A stretch of DNA of 64,000 nucleotides from contig BROG01000636.1 in assembly GCA_030159075.1 (NCBI GenBank), positions 124,001-188,000 on the forward strand, given 5' to 3'. Positions 14,250-27,400 of the stretch are shown one piece after another. Numbering within the stretch: the stretch's first letter is position 1; each line of letters starts with the position of its first letter. The translations under genes were made by a program, and so were the position numbers. Under the pieces are notes generated by a model that saw only the letters and a list, made by a program, of their open reading frames with translations, made no database searches and had not been told where the DNA came from. The stretch comes from Atrina japonica (Eukaryota; Mollusca; Bivalvia; Pterioida; Pinnidae).

Positions 14250-17200
14250 AGACGAAGTGTGGAAGTAGTTTACAAATTTGATGTAATTTTGTATATTTGT
14301 TTCTGACTTAAATTTTCAATATATCTTTAAAAAACATGTACTATGAAATACTATGTTTTAAAATTTTGTTAACTACACCAGTTTTCTTGTATACAAGTTA
14401 ATTGTATATTTGTATAATGCATATATTGAGTATTGTGCCCTTATGATGTCTAATGTATTTATTATATTGTCAATAAATAAAACACAATTATCATATGACA
14501 ACTCTTATAGTATTTGTATTGTACGTATAGCTGTATAACAATGATACACTGACTGGCCACAAGACAAATTTCAACTATTAACATATATAATATATTTTTG
14601 TGTGTTAATGTGAATGTACTTGTATTTTTGTTTCACTATATATTCGATTTTGCGACTAATAATATTTCGACTTATATTTCATACATGATGACTTTTTGAA
14701 TTCATCAATAAGATTATTAGTTAATTTATTTACTTACTTATTCATTATATTTGCATATTGTTATAATTATGATGATGATTAAAATCACCGCTACAACACC
14801 TATTATTGTCATTTTAAATATTCTTGGTATAACCAATAGATATTACTGTCATAACTCGTTTTCCTGTTATTATTTTCCAATAGGTCCAACCTTCAATCTA
14901 TCACACGCACTTAGAGTTTGAACAAAGACCCCAAGCAAAGCTTCGCAAGCAAGCGACATCTGTTGTGAAATGAATTATCACAAGAAAAAAATTGAATAGA
15001 ATGTGCGTTTCTTGAACTGAGCAAACTTTTCGGACACAGCCGATAATACACGTCATTTTCAGTGGTAATGGCGTTAAAAATATATGCATGCTACTCATCT
15101 ATTTGACTTCATCACTTTATAGGTGTTACTAAAAGTTTTAAAGCACATGAATTATTCGATATCTAGTTGAGCATCCGCAGAAATCACACAACCTTGGATT
15201 CTGTACGATAGCATACTATTATCAAGTAAAACGTATTATATATTGGATCAATACATTTAAATATCACTTAAATCATTTAATATAGATGAATTATTGTCTG
15301 ACATTTATAGTGAAACTGAATGTCCAGTCAAGAAACATGGGCATTGCCACATATTTAATTTTAAACTGGAACAATTTTATGTGTTACGTAAATAAAAAAT
15401 GGCGACTGCGATTTAAGCAGTTTCACACAAACGCGCATTTATTTTGATACAACCCTCTATTTTGATACAGTAGAGGGTTAGAGTTGAAATGCATATATAA
15501 AGGTCGAAGTCAAGTGCAATGTTGATATCTGGAAATATCAATTGAACAAAATATTTCAATAATATTTCGTCAGTTCGAGTTAAGTATTTGTAATAGGAAG
15601 AGCAAAATATGAAGAAATCATATTTAATTCATACACATCTAGATTTTAAGTATTTCAATAATTTCCTGTATTTCGTTTGCAGATATAATGTTTATTATCA
15701 TTATTTTATACAGGCATACCTACACATCCTGAAGATATTAATAGTTGATGTATAAGTTTTATACAGCTGTTAAATTTTTGTATTATGAGAAAAGTGAAGC
15801 TAACATATAATTTTTTATACAGACATACCTACACATCCTGAAAATATTAATAGTTGATGTATCAAGCTTTATACAGCTGTTCAATTTTTTTGTTATGAGA
15901 AAAGTGAAACTAACATATCCTAAACTCGTGACACATTTACACTTACCTGTTAAAGATATGTTTCTCCTTTGCGATTCTTGAATGTTTTAAAGAAGAAAAG
16001 TAACTCCTGCTAATAAATTTGACAGATCTAATCAATGGAGGCTTAAAGCTAGCGAAAATAAAGTAAAGTTGTGACAGCTGTAACGAATTAAATGGATTTT
16101 AGCGAAGAATTATTGATAGTGAATAATACATGGATATTTGATAGATATCTAGCTTATAACCCGAAATCAGCCATATTGATTGGGTTTCGCAAGCTGGCTC
16201 TTCATAATTGATTTGAAAATCAAATAATATAAAATCGGGATGTATTATGGCCAAATATCATCTTTTTCCGATGTTTTTAGGAACATTCACATTTCTCCTG
16301 TAGTTTCTCTTAATTGATTAATCATAACAATGTTGTTTTTCAACAATAAACAAACACAGATTTGTGCACATTTTTGGCTCAAATATTTGAAAATAGCCCA
16401 AAATAACGATTTCAAGTAGAAATATTGAAGTATCCACATCCGTATGTCGTATCTGTATATCTATATGAATGTCTCTCTGAAGTAATTGTTCACCCGTCAC
16501 GGTGTTGTAACGTCTGTTTGTGAGAATTCTTCGACCCAATGTAATCTATTGCCGCCATAAATCGTTTCACAGACACAGTAAAATTATACAATTCAATATT
16601 AAGCACTTAAATGCCAGAAATCAAATGTTAATCTTTCCGATTGTTTTTTGACGTTTCTTCATTTCTTTATTGTAATAATATGATTTAAGTGTTATATAAT
16701 GGAAAGTAAAATTTGATAGGATTATTTATATAATAGGAAGTATAGTTTGATAAGGCAATTTAAATAATGTGAAATATAATTCTGCTAAATTTTATTTGTC
16801 ATCTGCTGTTTACTTGGAGGAGAATATATATACACATTGTCAAATATACCACCCATTTTACAGGTCAATTCAATACACATACTGAAGATAAACTGTTGAA
16901 ATGGACTGAAAAATGCATTGAAGCAAAAATCTCTAAATCGTTGACAAGTGTTCTTTTGATTATCTTCACAAGATTTTTTCACTTACATTGGGACGCTTAA
17001 ATATTTTGGCAAATATAACAAAATTGACTTTTGATATTAAACCACTGCAGGGAAGGTTCTCAAGTCTTATCGGAAAAGTAATCATATGTATACTAAGGAA
17101 TTGAACTGTGGTCAGTTGGCATTCATGGCTTATGAATGCTAATTGGACAAAGGCAAATTCCATGAAGGGTTTTCCTACTTTTCTTTTTCTTAATTTTTAA

Positions 17201-17399
17201 TTGGAATTAAAATTTCCATATAGAATGTGCATCAGTTCTTGTACGCACAATTCCTGGAACAGTACGTTGGCAGTCATGAGATGATGGTTATAATATAGTG
17301 TCAGTGTCAAAAGATGCTAATATAGGAACATGACCAAAAATAACCCCCGAGATATCCGTTTGTTAGCTGAAAGTTCTGGTCAGTGGCCAGGACGAGTTA
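14250..17399. other. Intergenic, upstream of the SR-like gene
   Basis: AT-rich with a 109-bp tandem duplication at 15704-15918. No conserved frame was recognised. The SR-like promoter and any untranslated first exon would lie in the right-flanking sequence but cannot be pinpointed. Confidence 0.5.
15704..15918. repeat. Tandem duplication, two ~109-bp copies
   Basis: Copies start TTTTATACAGGCATACCTAC and TTTTATACAGACATACCTAC and share CACATCCTGAARATATTAAT, AGTTGATGTAT and TTATGAGAAAAGTGAA, with a few differences. Confidence 0.85.
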
Positions 17400-18683
17400 T
17401 TAAAGTGATATAAGCTGTCAAATGATGATTTTTGTCCTACGACATATAGACAAGAATAAGATAAAACGTCTGTTCAAATACATAATCAAACACGTGAAAC
17501 GTTGTAAAAGATCCTCTTTTCTGAGTATTTGTTTTATTATAATTTAAGTTTTCCCGTACCTTAAAAAATGCGGCTGTATTTCCGTATGCAATACCTTTCA
17601 GATAAACTCTTTGGCCATATCAAATGTGTTTCGTAATTCGGTCAAGAGGATCCTTTATCTACTCGATCTATCAGCAGCCTCGGCTCTTGACACGACTGGG
17701 TGTGTTAAATTCACCGATTTTTATGTTTTATACTTATTTTTAAAATACAGGACGTGATTTTTACTGGAAAGTACGTGTGCTTTTCAACGCTATTTTAAAT
17801 TCCTGAAACAAATCGGATCAATATATGAATAACAATATCAGGTCACTAAATGAAATTTGTCCAGTTAAACATTATGAAGTCCCCCTCTCAGAAATATTAG
17901 ATAGTATTCTGGAGCACGGTCACGGATAGTGATTCCCTGTCACCAATCGTGCTTTTCACCGAACTCGACCTTATCACCAAACTTGTTCTTTTCACCGAAT
18001 TTGACTAGAAAGGTTTCCATGGAACGTTTGCGACGGGTGTGGCATGCCAGCAGAAGACGCCGACTCCTTCTGGACACCTGGTCTTATCCCGTTTGGGATT
18101 CGCAAGTGTTCTTCATGTTGAGACCATTTAAACATCTAATTCGTCGTGTTATAATGGACTCGAGTTTGATTTTCGATTGGTACTTCTTCAATCTCACATA
18201 TTACCCTGAAATGAATGCTGACATTGCCAAAATCTCAACAATATAACGGTGAAAAAAATTATGCGTACTTCCTGTTTTACAATCATGCCGCCATGTGTGG
18301 TAGAGTTGGGCAGTTCATATTTGTCAAGAAAGATAAAGCCGTGTATGGGTCGAAATCACCCGATATACCTGCCACATGGACAATGTCAGAAATGAGTGTT
18401 TTGAAACACAAAGGATAATAAGAATAGAATATATATTAACTTCAAATAGCACGTAGTTATTGGACACTCGGTAATCTAATAAAATTACCGAAAGTTAATG
18501 TGTTATGCCCAGAAGATATCAAACTAATATTACAGGCTGCGTTTGACAACTTTGGGGCAATTATACACATGCATTTGTTATTCTTACCACCAGATTCTCT
18601 CTTGGAGATATATACGAGATAAAATATTACATGAAGAAATGGGCATGTAATTTTTTCATCTACGACAGCTCATATCGCTTTAA
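17400..18683. mobile_element. Non-autonomous inverted-repeat element, full copy
   Basis: Ends TTAAAGTGATATAAGCTGTC (from 17400) and the inverted GACAGCTCATATCGCTTTAA (to 18683). The interior is shared, inverted, with 29593-30324 (for example ATTTCCGTATGCAATA and GCCGCCATGT) and a right-end fragment with 5935-6005. No transposase; short frames are not protein-like. Confidence 0.7.
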
Positions 18684-21215
18684 AACTGTAGATAAACCCT
18701 GTTCCGTATCGTATTCTCATAGATCTCTCTGTGCCTTGATATCAATGTATTAAAAGTACAGATATTGATATCATGTATATATTGACCATCAGGAGGTCCA
18801 AAAAAATATATACAAGTATTGTGAATGTACCTGCAGTGCGATCAGGAGCTGGCATATCATACCTGTTGTGAGTATGTGGTAAAATCCAACTACTGCAATA
18901 CGTTTATATGCGTCACCTTTCTTCAGCTATGATATCATCACTAGTAGCTTTTAAAGGCAATGTTGCTAAAACAAAAGGCTTAAAACAAAGTATATGTGAG
19001 ACCTTTAAGTATCAATGAATAGTATTTTCTTTCAATTGGCGACAGAACGCAACGCAAATATCGCTGTGAAGTTTTAGAGTTATACCAATGTTGAACCAAC
19101 TAGATACTCTTATACAAACGATTACTTCTGTAACTAACAAACAATTATAGATCAGGTGTTCAAATAGGTTTGTTTTTATTTTGTTTGATGTCTATTCATA
19201 TTTTAAATCATATTTAAATGAAGATATCTACACTAACAACTGATTTCTTCAAATTAATTATGTCTTCACATCACATACTCAAACTTTTGTGGGTTTCAAC
19301 TGCAGTTATACATCCATTCACACAAAGCACCCAATATATGTTTTCTACACATCCATCCACTTCTACACAGTGTAATATAACATACTGTATTTAAAATATT
19401 GATACAAGATATACATCTTTACCCACAAGTCAAAGATACAATAAAAACTTGTATTCATAAACACTTTTCAATATACAAAACATGAACCACTATTCGTATA
19501 AACATGCTTCAAACACAAACAAAAGAATCTGAAATTTCCCAGCATTAAAATACATCATGTTGTGCTGAAATAATGTCAATATCTAACAAAGACAGTATCT
19601 ACTAGCCTTTGTCTAACTTATAAAATCATCTACAAATCTATCGAAAAAGCTCACTCAAACATCTGATAATGCAAGCACTGATCAGACTAATCTACAATAA
19701 AAATGAAAAATTCAAGGATTGGAAATAATTTCTGAGGTGAAGGAATGGAATATTTAACCAACACTCCTAGAATATTGCTCAATTCAAGAGTTAAAAATAC
19801 ATACAAAGAATCACATTGGATATTTTTAAAATCTTACATTTCATAATGGAGGAGTCCATGCAATATTTACTATTTATGTTGTTTTCATGTTAGAAATGAT
19901 AGGAAGAACAAGCAAATCTATATTATACTCTCTAAACTGATTGTAGAGCAATGGAAACAATTAGTTTACTTTACGAAGAAGATATATTAGCGGCAATTGC
20001 AAGATTTACAGTTTCTGATTACACAGCCACACAAATAAATATGATAACGTCATCATTCAAAGTATTGTCCTTGAACTATATTTGCATTCTAGTTTTAAAC
20101 AAAAACAATAGTAACATATATAAAATTAACTCACAACAAAAAAATTTGTCAACTTCTCAAGACTCAACTATTTAATTGTTCAAGTGAAAACATCCAGCGT
20201 TCATCAGTTTGTACCAGTTAATTAATATATTAATATATTATTTTTTTATAATAAAATTATAAATATATATTTATAAATAATTATTTAAAAAAAATATTAT
20301 TAAAAATTTATTTAATAAAAAGTCATCATAGGTAAATCTGTTATCATTTTTAAATTTAAATATATCCATACAAAACAGCAATAATTTTGATGACATTAGA
20401 CTAAAAATGAAAAATGCTCCAATAATATTAATGAACTGTTGATTGTACAGGTAATTCAATAATAATGAAAACAAACTTGATAAAAACAGTTTACCGTAAA
20501 CATTTATGTTTACAACAAAATTGTGATAGGTTGGGATAGCAATACAACAATAAAATAATCTTAACATTAATTTGAAAATATTAATGTTTCTTTCCCAGAG
20601 AGCTGTTTTTGTGCATTTAAAGCCTCTGAGCCTAGTGTAAATGTACTGTCTGAAGATACCCATGCCCTTAGTTTTGTAAGCATATACTAAAACAATGTGG
20701 ATACTACAGTGAAAAGTGCAGTTCCTTTTCAAATGCTATTGAATCTTCAGAATGACAGACACGAAGAGACAGCTCTCAGTACATATTAATTCTAACACAG
20801 ACATTCAATGTTTTGGAAGTTTCAGAACATAATTATACAACAGAACAGTACAGAAAATGACACCAACATTTACACACAGCCATCCCTTGTCAGTCACTCC
20901 AGGGATATTGAAAAGCTAATTAATGGTTATACATATAAACACACTATATCACATATAAAAGTTATCACAGTTGAGGAAACTGTAGCACTTGAAGCATACA
21001 AGTAAAGTGACTAGGTCTTCACAAAAGATTTCTGCACATATTGATTGTGTAAAGGTGACTTATAGTTTAATACAAAGCAGTACTTATGTACCGGCTTCAC
21101 CTTTGTGTACTCAGAAAACAAGTAATATCCACAGATATTCACACATGCACTGGATTCTTTGATACTCATGCCCGGGAGATAATGTCCTCTTTACTCAAGA
21201 AATCCACAAACCCTT
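18684..21215. other. Intergenic AT-rich stretch downstream of BIRC6
   Basis: No gene recognised. The 153-codon minus-strand frame at 20271-20732 has Phe/Leu/Ile/Asn-rich composition expected from very AT-rich DNA and no start context or homology that I can see. Confidence 0.5.
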
Positions 21216-21219
21216 AAAT

Positions 21220-21630
21220 ACAACATGCCCATGTTCTTGTTATGAAGCATGTTTATACACAGATGTACACATGCCATACAGACACGGCATGTCCTCTGTA
21301 GGCATACATGCCCGTGTTCTTGTTATGAAGCATGTTTATACACAGATGTACACATGCCAGCATGTCCTCTGTAGGCATACATGCCCATGTCCTTGTTATG
21401 AAGCATGTCTATACACAGATGTACACATGCCATAGAGACACAGCATGTCCTCTGTAGGCATACATGCCCATGTCCTTGTTATGAAGCATGTCTATACACA
21501 GATGTACACATCCCATGGAGACACAGCATGTCCTCTGTAGGCATACATGCCCATGTCCTTGTTATGAAGCACATATACACAGACGTACATATGCCATAGA
21601 GACACATGTCCTCTGTAGGCACACATCTTA
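21220..21630. repeat. 83-bp tandem repeat, about five copies
   Basis: Unit contains CATGCCCATGTCCTTGTTAT, GAAGCATGT, ATACACAGATGTACACATGC and CATGTCCTCTGTAGG. TATGAAGCATG anchors recur near 21241, 21324, 21397, 21480 and 21563. One unit has lost 10 bp. Confidence 0.9.
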
Positions 21631-21947
21631 TGGGGATACCAGTATGCCAAATGTCCTTTATTTGTGATGTTGACACTTGTTCATTGACAGTGTAACAAGC
21701 TGACATTTATGCACTATACATACAGGGTTTAACATAAGAAGTCAGCAGTTTTAATATGTTACGTGGTGGATCAAATTACTACAAAATTATTGTTTTTCAA
21801 TTATGAACTGACAAACAATGTGAAAAAATATATAAACAATAAATTTTACATTCTATAAACACTGTTAAAGTGTTCTGCTGTTGGTATATTTTACAAGGTT
21901 ATTATTACAAAACCTGGCAATTACAAGAACGAAATTATACAATGGTT

Positions 21948-21953
21948 TTTATT
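21948..21953 (-). promoter_or_regulatory. Candidate polyadenylation signal for BIRC6
   Basis: AATAAA on the minus strand four bases after the stop codon. Its closeness to the stop makes it uncertain; a longer 3' UTR running into the AT-rich sequence below 21.9 kb is equally possible. Confidence 0.3.
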
Positions 21954-21957
21954 CTCC

Positions 21958-22176
21958 TCAGAATGAATTGGAATTAACATCTGTCATTGGTGTGGTATCT
22001 GTTTGTGAACTAGGGCCAGCAACTGCAGCATCCTGATTACTAAGACTAGAGGAAAGCACAGAGTCTGTAGAAAAGTGAACGCCTTTGGGGTCAATAGCAT
22101 CCTCATCCTCAACATCTTCAAGGCCTTCAGGTGGCTTCAATTTGGCAAATTCCTCTCGCAGTTGATTGTAATGTCG
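21958..22176 (-). CDS. BIRC6: BIRC6 last coding exon (219 nt including stop)
   Basis: Starts [20 protein letters not shown], the counterpart of the family's final helix, followed by an acidic and Ser/Thr-rich tail ([29 protein letters not shown]) and a TGA at 21958-21960. Acceptor TTTAATTACAG. The tail sequence is less conserved, as in other species. Confidence 0.93.
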   Translation of the reverse strand, partial: RHYNQLREEFAKLKPPEGLEDVEDEDAIDPKGVHFSTDSVLSSSLSNQDAAVAGPSSQTDTTPMTDVNSNSF

Positions 22177-24374
22177 CTGTAATTAAAGTGAAATCATAAC
22201 ATATAGTGTTATTATAGTGCAATGACAATTTAAAGCACATAAAATATCATATCAAATACTATTCCTACATCTAAAGATTACAGAAATAGAAAACAGAGGA
22301 ATGAAGGACATAGGAAAAGAGAGGAGGATGAAAACAAGAGATCCCAGAGGGATTTTGTTGCCCACCATCAAATGTTCTTCATTTGATCTGTGACAGACTG
22401 TTCTTTTCTCTTATTTTGTGGCTCAACAATGTATTTGAACTAAAATCTAAATATCTGTCTAATGCTTTCACAAGATAATAACAATACCAAATATAAATTG
22501 CTATAATCCAAGATAGCTTAACCATACTTGTCAACTTCTAAAAGTGAAAATGCTGGTCATGACCTGCATTGAGTAAAACTACCATTACACATAATTATCT
22601 GTCTCGCTGGGCCCTGATTTGATATCAAATTTAGCAAAGTGTATATTTCAGGGATGTGGCAGTACCCCTACATACACTACTGAATGTGTTTCCCCATAAC
22701 AATCAATAATATATATGGTTAAACGGAGGGGCTGTGAAGGGTTTTTAAGATGTAAGTAAATATATAAATTTCAAGGGATTGGATTTTGATTTGATTTTTT
22801 GTTTTTCGCCATACTCAACAATCTTTCAGTCATATGATGGCGTCCAGTTTTTATTGGTGGAAGAGAAACCCCGGTTACCCGGGTAAAGACCACCGACCTT
22901 CCACAAGAAACCTGGCAAACTTTCCCACTTAATTCAAAATGACCCTAGCGGGATTCGAACCAGAGGTGAGAGGCCTTGTGATTTAAAGCACAATGCTCTA
23001 ACCACTCGGCCACGGAGGCCCCTCAAGGGATTGGAAGGACCCCCATATGACCCAATGATCATACACCAATGAATGTGTCTACCCATAACAAATAAGAAAT
23101 ACATGGCTCAGTGGTAGACGATGTAAACGATTTTCAGGAAATACATAATAAACTTCCAAGTTCCAACTTCCAAAATCCAAGATGGCCACCTTGGCAGCCA
23201 TTTTGTGATCTGACCCGCCTGAAAATGTATACTGCACAACTAAAACTCAAGGAGAACCTATATGTCAAATTTCTTAAAGATCCCTTCAGTACTTTCTGAG
23301 AAATAGCAAAAAAAAACTTCAATTGTCAAAATTCAAGATGGCCACCTGGCAGCCATTTTGCGATCCGACCCATCTGAAAATGTACACTGCACAACTAGAC
23401 CTCTAGTTCCAACTTCCAAAATTCAAGATGGCCACCTGGCAGCCATTTTGTGATCTGACCCGCCTGAAAATGTACACTGCACAACTAAAACTCGAAGAGA
23501 ACCTATATGTCAAATTTCTAAAAGATCCCTTCAGTACTTTCTGAGAAATAGCAAAAAAAAAACTTCAATTGTCAAAATTCAAGAAGGCCAACTGGCAGCC
23601 ATTTTGCGCTCCGACCCATCTGAAAATGTACACTGCACAACTAGACCTCAAGGAGAACCTATATGTCAAATTTCACAAAGATCCCTTCAGTACTTTCTGA
23701 GAACAAACTTTTATTTTCAAAATCCAAAATGGCCACCTGGCGGCCATTTTGTGATCCGACCCACCTGAAAATGTACACTGCACAACTAGATCTCAAGGAG
23801 AACCTTTATGTCAAATTTCATAAAGATCCCTTCAGTACTTTCTGAGAAATAGCGATAACAAGAATTATTTAAGGATGGATGATGGACCATCTGTTGATGG
23901 TGGGCTAAAAATCTAAAACGGAGGAGGGAAAGGTTAAAATACAGGGAATGTGGGAGAGGGCACACTGTCTAAATGTAGGTTCCTCATTGAATCAGTAATA
24001 TATAATTACATAAAGGTATTCCATGATATAACTACATGCATAACGAGATATAAGTTTGTTAAAATGTAGGGAATTGTATGACTTCTGAATACAAAAAAGA
24101 AGAAATAAAAAACTAAATCAATAAATAATGAATTAACCAGATATACATGTATATTAAATGATCTACTTAATATTTCTCTAAAAATTAAATCATCACATAA
24201 CAAACAGGTCAAAGTTTTACTTCATTTTAAAAATGATAAGTTCAGAAGAACCACAAATTAGATATACATGATCAAAGTACTGAGAGCACTGAAATGGGTT
24301 GTTGTTTTGGCAAAATAGCCATGGGATTCAAACTACTTCTATCGAACATATATGAAATGAAAATGTAGATCTAA

Positions 24375-24419
<45 letters not shown>

Positions 24420-27400
24420 ATAATAATAAAAAAAAACACTAAAATTTCCAGCCTCAAACTTAACAATCTTATTTGGCTATTACCATGGCCCAAGAACATA
24501 TACTCTGCCTAGACTAAATAAACAACCTAAACGATGTATCACCAATTTCACTAATAGGCTAGACATCAGTGCTTTCGGCAATGGATAAAACTTTTGTCAT
24601 TTCTGTTTGAAATCCAATATGAACAGACCAATTACACAGAAAGTTTAGGTTTATACATCGCAATCTAATTGTGATTAACTTCAAAATTTGTGATAATTGT
24701 TCTGTAAACACCCAACAATGGACATGGCGATTTCCCCCAAATTATGTGGTATGTCATTTAATGATTATTCAAACTAGATTTAATTTCATTTACACCAAAT
24801 TATATGACTTTTCTGTAAAAGTTGAATTCTTGAGTTGGACTATATTCTACACAAAGTGTGAATGCAACCTCTGTGACTCTTCACTGCTAACAGGATAGCC
24901 CTCGATGAAAAGTCTGAGTAAACCCATAATAGGTTGTTATTACATAACAACCCATAAAAATGTCAACATCCAGATGTTACCACTAAATACAAAATATCTG
25001 TCACATTCTAGACTGTTTTTGGTTTTTTAACTCCGTGATAAAATATTTGCATTGCTACATTTTTTGTTTTAATACCAATAGCTTATAAAACAATTCAATT
25101 AAAAATATGACTCATGTGGCTCTCATATATGCTGTAGGGGTTTTAAGAAGTTTACAATAACCTTATTTATGGATGATCCATATTTCCATTGCAAACTGCA
25201 GTCAATAACTACACTGACAGTATGATTTGTTATAGTAATGTGAAAAACATATGGCCAATGTTGTAGCCCCATTAATACCTACTGGGCTTGTTCACTTCTT
25301 GAGACAAATTCTTATTAAAAAAAAAAATGTACACAGCATTAAGTGTTTGGTTTTAACCTGCTGCTGACCTAAAGTGTTTGTTATATGCTTCATTTTCTGT
25401 CTGACCAAGGTGAATTAACAAAAACCTTTACTGAAAACGTTCTCTCTAACTTTTGGTACAAATCACTTACTTTGAGCGCTAGTGTACTATGTGCGATAGC
25501 TCGTCCTGTTCTCTTGTCGCTACAGTAAGACTCCATCTCAGCGATCCAGGTCTCACACTGTCTTAATATTTCATGTCGCTTCAGCCAGAAGTGTTTGTGA
25601 ACTACTTCCCTCAGACAAGGACTAGTATTTCTTAACTGTTCTAACATGGCCCATTTTACTGTGGCTTGACGTATATTTGCATCATATTCCCGTGAACTGG
25701 CAGTGCCTGAGGGTGTGCCCCTTGACCGTTCATAGCCAGGCTCATTAAAATATGGCTCTGCCACCAGGATTAGGGATTGGATAGAAACAAGCACCTAAAA
25801 ACAATAAGATTATTGTATTGCCATTAAAAATATTATACTACTGAAACTACTTAATTTCTGGAGAACTTGACTACCAGACTGCTAAATATTGAAGACTGTC
25901 AGCTATCATATACAGTAAAAACCTGCTATAGCGACCACCTCTATATAAGGATTACCTGTTTATAAAGGCCAGTTTTTTCAAGTCCCTTGACTGTATACTT
26001 CAATTAAATTGAACCTGTGTATAAGGGTCACCTGCACATAAATGTCAATATTTTCTGGTCCCTTGGGTGGCCCCTATATACAGGTATATATAAAATTAAA
26101 CCAGCCAAACACAAAATATACCTAACTCTCGATCTTTGATTTTGGGGGCATAAAATCAAAGGTGCTGAAGTCTGAAAAAATTACAACAATATTTTGTACT
26201 TGAGAATAACTGTAGAATAGAAATACATTGTAGTTGTCCAATGTTAAGCACATAAAGTGTCTCCAATTACATGAATTATATTTCAAAAGATTTGAAAGAT
26301 CTTGTTAAAGTATACTTTGAAACTTGTAGATATCTTTATCCCTAGTCAGACTGATAAGTCTTCTCAACTTAAGGAGATTTGATACTTGTACATGTTGAAT
26401 ACTCCTGTGATTGAAGCTATTTAAAAGAGTAAATTTCATAAGAAAACAGTCAATATCACATTATTTAGTTCATTTGTATGTCACACATGATATCATCTAT
26501 CCATGTTCAAGTTACATTTCCTTTGGATATTATTTTTTATTTCAGTTTCCATAGATTTAAATAAAGGGACTTACTTGCCACCCAAGCTCCCTATTTACAA
26601 AACCTCAGATTCAGGGGTTATAAAAGTAACATTTTTGGTCACCCTTTTTCTTAAAATGTTATATACAAATGATGACAGTTTGCAAAAGGTTTATGAAATT
26701 TTAAATGTTTGAAAGGTTAGCTATGATCCACATTTACTTGACAACAAATCACACATGGTCACATGACCTAAAGATACACTTATTCTTAACCAATGGTAAC
26801 ACGTCCGACCGCGGCCACAATGGCACCTGCTCTAAGTTTGGTTCCTTCCCATGATTCAACAGTATTAACGTTACAGACAATGCTAAAACTAAATTTACGA
26901 CTTTGATTTTCTCAAGAAACATTTTCATATGATGGCTCTAAAATTAATCAGAGACAAAAAGTAACAAATTTTCAGGATAAAAAATGAATATTTTATTAAT
27001 GATGAAAATATTTTGCAACTTGTCAGTCACGTTTAAGTTTCACTTCTGTACCATTGGCAAAACATGGTTAGTACCGGCCAGGTCCTTGTAAGCACCCTCA
27101 GATGACCTAAATTACATTTATCCTTGAACCAATCAAGGTTAAGGACAAACTCTATAAGGACTATAGAACAGATGACAACAAGTCACACTTGGTCAGTCTA
27201 CTGACTCAGATGATCTAAATATACATTTATCCGTAAAGTAATCAAGGTCAAGGACAAAACTCAGCACTATAGAACAGACTGACACACACACTTTTACTTA
27301 TCATGTTGATATAAATATTGCCTGTACAAACAGCATACAAAAATTGCTTAAAATCTTATTTACCTGTAAAAAGCTTGAAGTCTGAGCATTCCATTTTTCT

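Larger units (their letters stand above)
22177..25470 (-). other. BIRC6 last intron: SINE, ~150-bp tandem repeats, poly(A) tract
   Basis: Holds a SINE (22784-23022), a 4-5 copy repeat array (23140-23865), a long poly(A) run (24376-24417) and a dispersed repeat copy (24260-24900). No additional exon recognised. Confidence 0.7.

Noticed and set aside
17929..18418. Two plus-strand frames of 105 and 67 codons
   Set aside because: They lie inside a non-autonomous inverted-repeat element whose other copy (29593-30324) does not preserve the frames.
20271..20732. 153-codon minus-strand frame near the 3' side of BIRC6
   Set aside because: Composition (Phe, Ile, Leu, Asn) is that of random AT-rich DNA, with no recognisable domain and no splice or start support.
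22940..23022. tRNA gene
   Set aside because: A and B boxes are present but the sequence continues into a SINE body and is flanked by a 13-bp target duplication.
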